From: JBCBSK01 sp039819185
Lineage (GTDB): Bacteria > Pseudomonadota > Alphaproteobacteria > Rhizobiales > Tepidamorphaceae
Length of the DNA stretch: 19,432 nt
Direction of reading: 5' to 3'
NCBI GenBank assembly: GCA_039819185.1
Contig: JBCBSK010000061.1
Span: 1 to 19,432, forward strand
Shown: positions 13,248-19,432 of the stretch, piece by piece
How positions within the stretch are numbered: the first letter of the stretch is position 1
Layout of the letters: each line of letters starts with the position of its first letter
Notes under the pieces: model-generated
The model's input: the letters and a program-made list of their open reading frames with translations, nothing else
What the model was told of the DNA's origin: nothing
The model's database searches: none
Translations under genes and position numbers: made by a program

Positions 13248-15598
13248 CGTCGGCCATGCCTGAGTGTCCCCGGACGGCTGAGATCGCCATTGTCGGCGGC
13301 GGTGTCGTGGGCGTGAGCATCGCCTATCACCTTGCACGGGCGGGGATCAGCAATGTCGTCCTCCTGGAACGGCATCAGTTGACGGCAGGCGCCACCTGGC
13401 ATGCCGCCAGCATTGTTGCCCGGTTTCGCGCCTCCCGGCGCTTGACACGTCTTTTGACGCTGTCAGCCGATCTCTATGGCAGGCTTGAGGACGAGACTGG
13501 GCTCGCAACCGGGTGGCGCTCCGACGGGTCCTTACGCCTTGCGACCAGTGCCGCGCGTGATGCGGAGAACTGCCGCGCCGCGCTGCTCGGGCAATCCTAC
13601 GGTCTCGATATGTCGATGATCGCGCCAGACGATCTTGCGGCGCTCTTTCCAACGATGTGTTTCGACGGAGTTGTTTCGGGTCTTTTGTGCCGCGATGACG
13701 CGACGGTCGGTGCATCCGATGTCACGATGGCCCTGGCGCGCGCGGCCCGACAGGCCGGGGTGCGCATCATTGAAGGCGTTGACGTTACCGAACTCAGTGT
13801 CACAGGGGATCGGGTTGTCGGCGTTGAGACGTCCGGGGGCACGATCACGTGCGGTATGGTTGTCTGTGCCGCAGGGGTCTGGAACCGGGCCTTGCTGCGC
13901 CGTCATGGCGTGCATGCGCCGTTCTGGGCCTCCCATCACCAATACATCGTGACCGAGCCGATCGAGGGTATGGATCGGCATCTGCCGTTCGTGCGCGATC
14001 CCGACAACTACACCTATTTCAAGGAGGAGGTCGGGTCTCTGGTCATCGGGGCCTATGAGCCAGATCCACAGCCCTGGCCGGATGAAGCCGTGCCCGAGCA
14101 CTTCTCGTTTCACCTCAGCGACGAGAACTGGCACCAGATCGAAGGCTTCATGGAGCGCTGGACGGCGCGCATCCCGCAGCTTGAGAGCACCGGTTTGAAG
14201 ACCGTCGTCAATGGGTTGGAAACGTTCACCCCGGACGGCGCACCCGTTGTGTCCGATGTGCCGGGACTACAGGGGCTTTTTGTTGCCGGAGGTTTCAATG
14301 CGAACGGCATCTCCTATGCCGGCGGGGTAGGGGCTACGTTGGCCGATTGGGTTGTCTCGGGCTGTCAGCCCGCGGAGCTTGCTGAACTCGATATTCGCCG
14401 CTTCGGACTGCATTTCCAAGACCGCGATCAGGTCTTTGCGCAGACCCTGCGCGGTCAGGCCACCCATTACGGCCCTCCACAAGGCGCACATGCCGATCCG
14501 AGCTTTGGGGCCGTTCATGATTCTCCTTTGACGCCACTTCTGGAGCGCGCCGGGGGCCAATTCCGCAATTGGAACGGATGGCGGGTCGCCGACTGCGTGA
14601 TGCCGCACCCAGACCGGCCGGAGTTGAACGATGCGCATGCGCAGCGATCTGTGTTGATTGACCGAAGTGCGGGCGGACAGTTTCGGGTTCGCGGACCGTC
14701 CCTCGACGACGTCTGCGCTCGGGCCGTTTTAGGGGATCTGGACGAGGCTGTCGGGAGCATTGGCCACGTCTTCGCAGCGCCAGGTGGCCGCTCTTTGGTC
14801 AGCCATGCGCTCGCGGTGCGCCTATCCGAGGAGGACCTCTTGATCCTGTGTGATCCTGAACAGGAGATCGCCTGGCAAGAACTCTTGAACAGCGTCTCGG
14901 ACCAAGCAGGTGGTCCGGCATCAGTCGAAATCTCATCGGAACGGGGACGTGCTCATCTGGTCCTGTTCGTGCCTCCGTCGGTTGGCGCGGGCGACGCCGT
15001 GGACGAATTGCTGACGTCGTGTCTGGCCGACGGCCTTTGGTGCAAACGCACGGCTGGCGGCTTTGCAGTCGTTGATATCCTCATCGACGAGCCGAACGCG
15101 GAGCCGGTGGTCGGCATGCTGCTTGACCACGGGTCAGAGATCGGCCTGACGCTTGGTGGCCGGCGCGACTACGACCGTCTGGCGCTACAGGCAGGTCTTC
15201 TGTCCGATGGCGAGGTGTTGGCGATGGACCCCGGTCTTCTTGCGCCGCGCTTGCTGTTTCCAGGGCGATTGCCCAGTGGCGCGGTCGATTACGACCAGGA
15301 AACGACGCCGTCAGCCGTCTCGCGTGTGGTTCTTGAGCCGTGTGAGCAGGGCGCCGTGCTGAGTGCCGGCGACCTGGTCGCCCAGGACGATCGCGTCGTG
15401 GCGTATCTCGCGGTCACCACGGCTGACGCCGCCGTCGCGTATCTGCCGTCCGACGTCGCAGACACGGACAGCGCTTTGATCGTTAGGTCTCGATCTGGCG
15501 ATGTTTCCTGCGCACGGAAGTCGATCGAATCCGACCCGCTTGCAACGCAGATACTCGCCGCACTCACCCACAAAACCGCGTCCTCGGAGGCCCCATGA
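13244..15598 (+). CDS. Dimethylglycine/sarcosine dehydrogenase-like FAD protein with degenerate GcvT half
   Basis: The 784-residue protein has the layout of dimethylglycine and sarcosine dehydrogenases. An N-terminal DAO oxidoreductase (about 13-375) has FAD loop IVGGGVVG (16-23) and ATWHAAS, whose His53 matches the residue that carries covalent FAD in the family. A bridging segment (to about 430) leads to a folate-binding GcvT-type region (about 431-660) and a GcvT C-terminal barrel (about 690-755, with DRVVAYL). In true GcvT domains an acidic pair follows GGI; here GGRSLVSH places Ser520-His521, so folate chemistry is probably lost and released formaldehyde would not be captured. The GTG start overlaps the kinase stop; an ATG at 13256 is possible. 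Likely role: oxidation of an N-methylated or secondary amine. It overlaps the PLP gene by four bases (ATGA). Confidence 0.88.
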   Translation: MTSAMPECPRTAEIAIVGGGVVGVSIAYHLARAGISNVVLLERHQLTAGATWHAASIVARFRASRRLTRLLTLSADLYGRLEDETGLATGWRSDGSLRLATSAARDAENCRAALLGQSYGLDMSMIAPDDLAALFPTMCFDGVVSGLLCRDDATVGASDVTMALARAARQAGVRIIEGVDVTELSVTGDRVVGVETSGGTITCGMVVCAAGVWNRALLRRHGVHAPFWASHHQYIVTEPIEGMDRHLPFVRDPDNYTYFKEEVGSLVIGAYEPDPQPWPDEAVPEHFSFHLSDENWHQIEGFMERWTARIPQLESTGLKTVVNGLETFTPDGAPVVSDVPGLQGLFVAGGFNANGISYAGGVGATLADWVVSGCQPAELAELDIRRFGLHFQDRDQVFAQTLRGQATHYGPPQGAHADPSFGAVHDSPLTPLLERAGGQFRNWNGWRVADCVMPHPDRPELNDAHAQRSVLIDRSAGGQFRVRGPSLDDVCARAVLGDLDEAVGSIGHVFAAPGGRSLVSHALAVRLSEEDLLILCDPEQEIAWQELLNSVSDQAGGPASVEISSERGRAHLVLFVPPSVGAGDAVDELLTSCLADGLWCKRTAGGFAVVDILIDEPNAEPVVGMLLDHGSEIGLTLGGRRDYDRLALQAGLLSDGEVLAMDPGLLAPRLLFPGRLPSGAVDYDQETTPSAVSRVVLEPCEQGAVLSAGDLVAQDDRVVAYLAVTTADAAVAYLPSDVADTDSALIVRSRSGDVSCARKSIESDPLATQILAALTHKTASSEAP

Positions 15599-16857
15599 CC
15601 GCCACCAATTCCGCCGTCTTCGATGCATTCTCCCGGCACGTGTCCGCAGGTAAGGTCCGGCATTGGCGCGCCTATGGGTTCGAGTTTCCCTATGGTCGGC
15701 GGGAAGGCCCATTCGTCTGGGACGTCGATGGTCAGCACAGGTTGATCAACTGTCATGTCAATGGCGGTTGCTACAATCTCGGCCACCGCAATCCTGATCT
15801 CATCAAGACGCTCATCGCCGCGACTGAGACTCTTGATGCCGGCAACCATCATCTGCCGAGCATGGCCCGGGCAAGGCTGGCCGAACGGTTGGCCGAGACA
15901 TCGCCGCAGCGCGGCATGTCCCGCGTCGTCTTCGGCAGCTCCGGAGGGGAGGCGATCGATGTCGCGCTGAAGGCCGCGCGACGCATGACCGGCCGACGCA
16001 AGATCGTTTCGATCGAACTTGCCTATCATGGCCATACCGGGCTTGCGCTCGGCTGCGGCGCGGAGTCCTACATCGACTATTTTAACTCCGCGACAGACGA
16101 CAATAGGCGCGTCCCCTTCAACGATCTGCCTGCATTGGAGGCCGCGCTCGATGACACTGTGGCGGCCGTGATCGTCGAAACGGTTCCAGCCACACTTGGA
16201 ATGCCGATCCCGGCGCCCGGATACTTGGCCGGCGTCAAAACTGCCTGCGAGCGCAATGGCAGCCTCTACATTGCCGATGAAGTGCAGACGGGTCTTGGGC
16301 GGACGGGCCGGTTCTGGGGGGTCGAGCACTTCGGGTTTGTGCCCGATCTGCTCGTCTCGGCAAAAGGGCTGGGCGGCGGGCTATACCCGGTGACCGCGAC
16401 GCTCATGACCGAAGATGTTTTCGCCAATTTCGACGAGAACCCGTTCGCACATGTCTCGACGATGGGCGGCGCCGAAATCGGCTGTCCCGTCGCTGAGAAG
16501 GTGATCGAGATCAGCTCCGATCCGGCATTCCTGGATCATGTCACGCAATTGGCGCAACGCTTTGCCGAAGGCTTTGATGAGCTGAAGCAGCGTTATCCGG
16601 ATACGCTCATCGAAGTTCGGCAGCTGGGCCTGTTCATGGGGCTGAAGTTCAATCGCCCAAAGGGCGGCTACATTGCGATGAAGAGTGCTGTGCGGGAGGG
16701 CGTTCTCGGATGGCGCGCGGGCAATGATCTGTCGGTGATGCAGTTCCTGCCACCGCTGATCATCGATCTCGATCTGGCAGATGAAATCCTCGAACGCTTG
16801 GATCGTGCGTGTGCGGGATTTGCGCGCGCAGCCGACGAACTTGGCATCGCGCTGTAA
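15595..16857 (+). CDS. Class III PLP-dependent aminotransferase-fold enzyme (transaminase or phospho-lyase)
   Basis: The 420-residue protein is a fold-type I class III enzyme. GSSGGEA (114-120) contacts the PLP phosphate, AYHGHT (143-148) stacks on the ring, IADEVQTGLGRTG (226-238) supplies Asp228 for the pyridine nitrogen, and SAKGLGGG (255-262) supplies the Schiff-base Lys257. The family includes omega-amino acid transaminases and also ethanolamine-phosphate and phosphohydroxylysine phospho-lyases, which pair with APH-type kinases. An APH-type kinase two genes upstream makes a phospho-lyase role attractive, but no residue seen here settles it. The ATG overlaps the previous stop (ATGA). A convergent acyl-CoA dehydrogenase follows after 73 bp. 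Confidence 0.92.
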   Translation: MTATNSAVFDAFSRHVSAGKVRHWRAYGFEFPYGRREGPFVWDVDGQHRLINCHVNGGCYNLGHRNPDLIKTLIAATETLDAGNHHLPSMARARLAERLAETSPQRGMSRVVFGSSGGEAIDVALKAARRMTGRRKIVSIELAYHGHTGLALGCGAESYIDYFNSATDDNRRVPFNDLPALEAALDDTVAAVIVETVPATLGMPIPAPGYLAGVKTACERNGSLYIADEVQTGLGRTGRFWGVEHFGFVPDLLVSAKGLGGGLYPVTATLMTEDVFANFDENPFAHVSTMGGAEIGCPVAEKVIEISSDPAFLDHVTQLAQRFAEGFDELKQRYPDTLIEVRQLGLFMGLKFNRPKGGYIAMKSAVREGVLGWRAGNDLSVMQFLPPLIIDLDLADEILERLDRACAGFARAADELGIAL

Positions 16858-16930
16858 CGCCGACCAGCGCATCACACACACGATCGTGACCCACAAGACG
16901 TGGGGACTAACCGTTCTTGCCAAATGCGCT

Positions 16931-18082
16931 TTAGCTGTGCTCGCGCAGCATTTGCCGGGCGATGATTAGCTGCTGGATCTGGGTTGTTCCTTCATAAAGT
17001 CGGAACAATCTGACATCACGATAGAAGCGCTCGATGCCATATTCCGTCATGTATCCGGCGCCACCATGGATTTGAACGGCGCGGTCGGCCACGCGTCCGA
17101 CCATTTCGCTGGCAAACATCTTGCAGCAGGATGCTTGTTTCGAGACCCGGTTGCCGCCATCGAACTGGCGCGCGGCGTCGAGGGTCATTGCATGCGCCGC
17201 ATAGCACTCGGCTTCGGAGTCAGCGAGCATCGCCTGAACGAGCTGGAATTCGCCGATCGGCTGTCCGAACTGTTTGCGATCACGGCTGTAGCGTAGGCAC
17301 TCGTCTATTAGCCGGCGCGCGACACCAACACAGACGGCGGCAATGTGAATACGGCCGCGATCCAGCACTTTCATCGCCGTCTTGAAGCCTTGACCTGGAA
17401 CCCCACCAACAATGGACGCCGCCGGCACGCGACAATCCTCGAAGATCACATCGGCCACATGGCTGCCCTGTTGGCCCATCTTCTTATCGGGTTGGCCAAT
17501 CTGGAGGCCGGGCGTTCCCGCCTCGATCAGGAAAGCGCTGATGCCGGCGGCACCCGGCTCATGCGCCTCGCTGCGCGCCATCACCGTGAACAATCCCGCC
17601 CGCGGGGCGTTCGTGATGTAGCGCTTGGTCCCGTTTAAGACATAACTGTCGCCGTCCAGCCGGGCGGATGTCTTCAGCGACGCCGCGTCCGACCCGGAAT
17701 CGGGCTCCGTCAGGCAAAACGAGGTAATGAGTTCGCCGGACGCAATGCGCGGCAGGTACTCCTGTTTTTGCTGCTCTGTTCCGTCCTGGATGATGGCTTG
17801 CGAGCCGATTCCGACATTGGTCCCTATGACCGACCTGAAGGCCGGCGCGGCATAGGTCAATTCGACCACGACTTCGCATTCCTCGACAACCGACAGTCCA
17901 AGGCCGCCATACTGCTCCGGGATGCTGAGACCGAACAGCCCAAGCGATCTCATCTCGTCAATGACATCGTCTGGAATGTGATCGTGCTCGGCGATGTCGG
18001 CCTCGATGGGCACAAGACGTTCGCGCGCGAAACGGGCGATGGTGTCCTTGAACTGCGAGAGCATATCCGGGCTGAGCGCCAT
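16931..18082 (-). CDS. Acyl-CoA dehydrogenase
   Basis: The 383-residue FAD protein is of usual length for the short/medium-chain acyl-CoA dehydrogenase family, which oxidises acyl-CoA to 2-enoyl-CoA and passes electrons to ETF. LTEPDSGSDAASLKT (124-138) and YITNAP (155-160) are flavin-contact segments; DRKQFGQPI (268-276) and QIHGGAGYM (337-345) are family signatures. The catalytic base is Glu364 in LYEGTTQIQ. A longer frame from 18148 adds 22 residues; the ATG at 18082 is chosen because TTGGAGGA precedes it by about 11 bases and the next residues match the family start. It follows the CoA-transferase gene by 103 bp on the same strand, so that gene would supply the CoA ester. Substrate chain is unknown; a branched or aromatic acyl group is possible. 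Confidence 0.93.
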   Translation of the reverse strand: MALSPDMLSQFKDTIARFARERLVPIEADIAEHDHIPDDVIDEMRSLGLFGLSIPEQYGGLGLSVVEECEVVVELTYAAPAFRSVIGTNVGIGSQAIIQDGTEQQKQEYLPRIASGELITSFCLTEPDSGSDAASLKTSARLDGDSYVLNGTKRYITNAPRAGLFTVMARSEAHEPGAAGISAFLIEAGTPGLQIGQPDKKMGQQGSHVADVIFEDCRVPAASIVGGVPGQGFKTAMKVLDRGRIHIAAVCVGVARRLIDECLRYSRDRKQFGQPIGEFQLVQAMLADSEAECYAAHAMTLDAARQFDGGNRVSKQASCCKMFASEMVGRVADRAVQIHGGAGYMTEYGIERFYRDVRLFRLYEGTTQIQQLIIARQMLREHS

Positions 18083-18185
18083 GATGTGTAGGTCCTCCAA
18101 GGTCGGTGTCGTCGTGCGGGAGCCACCGCGCGGGTCCGGAAACGCCAAGCGCCAACATGTTGCGGGGCCCGGCGCAGGCTCGCGG

Positions 18186-19432
18186 CTATTCCCGTCGTGG
18201 ATCGTCTGTCTCGGTCCTATCGAGGCCGAATTCCCGGTAAATCGCGTCTGCGTCAGCGTTCATGACCGTCGGCGCATGACGGACCGAACCGGGTGTCTCG
18301 GCGCTCTTGATCGGAATGCCGATGCCGCGATAACCGTCTGTTTCAACGACCATTTGGCGTTGATGTGTCTGCTCGTGGCTTAACACCTGGGGAATTGTGC
18401 GCACAGCACCCGCTGGCACGCCAGCCGCCAGCAGGCGTTGGGTCAGATCCTCGGCCGACATCGCAGCGATCGGTGTTTGCAATGCCACATGCAGTGCCAC
18501 CCGATTGAGAACCCGATCCGCATTGCCGGCAAAACGCGCATCACGTGCCGTTTGCGGAATTCCCAGTTCTGCGCAGAGCGAGGCGAACTGGCGGTCGTTG
18601 CCGACGGCGACGAAGATCGGGCCATCGGACGTGTCGAACAGATCGTAGGGCGCGATGTTTGGATGGCTGTTGCCGGTGCGCTGTGGTTCCCGGCCAGACA
18701 TTAGATAGTTGGCCGCATGCGGGTGCAGCAGGCCAACGGCGACATCATAAAGAGAGACGTCGAGCCTTTGTCCGCGTTGCGATGTTTCGCGGTGAAACAG
18801 CGCCATGGCGATAGCGTTGGCAGCCGTCAGTCCAACGGCAAGGTCGACAATCGGAATGCCCATGCGCATCGGGCCGCTGTCAGCGTCGCCATTGACCGAC
18901 ATCAGGCCCGACAGTGCCTGTATGACAGCATCATAGCCCGGATAGCCTCCAAAGGGGCCGTTGGCGCCAAAGCCGGTGATTTCGCAGACAATGAGACGGG
19001 GAAAAGCCGGTTCCAAGACCGTGTCATAGTTGAGATCCCAGCGCTCCAAAGTTCCCGGTTTCATGTTGTGGATCAAAACATCGGCGGTCTTGAGCAGCTG
19101 GAGCAAAACGTCCCGTCCCGCCGTTGATTTCAAATCGAGCGTGATGACGCGCTTGTTCCGATTGGCACCAGCGTAATACGCGCTCAGGCCATCCTTGAAC
19201 GGAGGACCCCATGACCGTGTTTCGTCGCCGGTCGGGGGTTCGACCTTGATGACGTCGGCCCCGTGATCCCCAAGGATTTGCGTGCAATAGGGGCCACCCA
19301 AAACGCGCGTGAGATCGATCACCCGAACGCCGCCGAGCAGTCCCCCGGAGATGTTTGGATTTGCCGCTGATGGTACCGGCCGGGTGTCCGTCGATGAGGC
19401 GCGCGAGCGTGATGGAGCCGGATTGCTATTGC
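18186..19432 (-). CDS. CaiB/BaiF family III CoA-transferase (5' end outside the window)
   Basis: This is a family III CoA-transferase, which moves CoA between an acyl-CoA donor and a carboxylic acid. RVIDLTRVLGGPYCTQILG and DVIKVEPPTGDETR are the N-terminal signatures. GYDAVIQALSGLM holds the Asp that forms the acyl-enzyme anhydride in this family. The first in-frame possible start seen is a GTG at 19322, but the conserved LxGVRVIDL segment lies partly upstream of it (LLGGVR), it has no ribosome-binding site, and the frame stays open with no stop or ATG to the window edge. The true start is therefore beyond 19432, and the first whole codon is 19430-19428. It lies just upstream of the acyl-CoA dehydrogenase, forming an acid-activation and oxidation pair. 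Confidence 0.9.
   Translation of the reverse strand, partial: NSNPAPSRSRASSTDTRPVPSAANPNISGGLLGGVRVIDLTRVLGGPYCTQILGDHGADVIKVEPPTGDETRSWGPPFKDGLSAYYAGANRNKRVITLDLKSTAGRDVLLQLLKTADVLIHNMKPGTLERWDLNYDTVLEPAFPRLIVCEITGFGANGPFGGYPGYDAVIQALSGLMSVNGDADSGPMRMGIPIVDLAVGLTAANAIAMALFHRETSQRGQRLDVSLYDVAVGLLHPHAANYLMSGREPQRTGNSHPNIAPYDLFDTSDGPIFVAVGNDRQFASLCAELGIPQTARDARFAGNADRVLNRVALHVALQTPIAAMSAEDLTQRLLAAGVPAGAVRTIPQVLSHEQTHQRQMVVETDGYRGIGIPIKSAETPGSVRHAPTVMNADADAIYREFGLDRTETDDPRRE

Noticed and set aside
15289..16329. 346-codon minus-strand frame
   Set aside because: Antisense to the flavoprotein end and the class III PLP enzyme, which both carry intact motifs. No ribosome-binding site or family signature was seen.
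16890..16904. CCCAC/GTGGG inverted repeat between the PLP enzyme and the acyl-CoA dehydrogenase as a bidirectional terminator
   Set aside because: Only five base pairs and no U-tract on either strand; easily expected by chance.
19320..19322. GTG start for the CoA-transferase
   Set aside because: Family-conserved residues continue upstream, there is no ribosome-binding site, and the frame is open to the window edge.

Overview
The window is GC-rich, densely coded DNA of alphaproteobacterial character. Three things point there: the gene families, an IS5/IS427-type insertion sequence, and short imperfect palindromes of a style common in Rhizobiales and their relatives (arms such as GAGCATGTTCC...CGAAAA at 11029-11076 and two hairpins at 1877-2008). 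The species cannot be named from the sequence alone. The content is catabolic and accessory. There are no tRNA, rRNA, CRISPR or phage genes.

Layout. (1) 1-994: the 5' end of a thiamine-diphosphate dehydrogenase E1-alpha gene (minus) diverges from a short-chain dehydrogenase/reductase (SDR) gene (plus). A 10+3+10 bp dyad lies between them. (2) 991-1875: a complete 877-bp IS element (orfA/orfB with a probable frameshift) sits in a CTAG target that contains the SDR stop codon and is also the border of a small palindromic repeat. (3) 2122-6284: a Baeyer-Villiger-type flavin monooxygenase and a beta-lactamase-fold esterase form a minus-strand pair, diverging from an AraC-family regulator. This is a typical ketone-to-ester-to-acid-plus-alcohol module. 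(4) 6317-10997: an XRE-cupin regulator (minus) diverges from a Tat-exported SBP_bac_5 substrate-binding protein that is translationally coupled to a CocE/S15-type hydrolase. No permease or ATPase genes are in the window. (5) 11364-12146: a second SDR (minus). (6) 12366-16857: three overlapping plus-strand genes, an APH/choline-kinase-like phosphotransferase, a dimethylglycine/sarcosine-dehydrogenase-like flavoprotein with a degenerate folate half, and a class III PLP enzyme. (7) 16931-19432: an acyl-CoA dehydrogenase and a 5'-incomplete CaiB/BaiF family III CoA-transferase (minus).

How the genes may work together. The monooxygenase/esterase pair and the acyl-CoA dehydrogenase/CoA-transferase pair are recognisable modules. 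The kinase-flavoprotein-PLP operon is the most novel candidate. A kinase paired with a class III PLP enzyme recalls ethanolamine-phosphate and phosphohydroxylysine phospho-lyase systems. The added N-dealkylating-type flavoprotein suggests a route for an N-methylated amino alcohol or amino acid. That is inference; the substrate cannot be read from the sequence.
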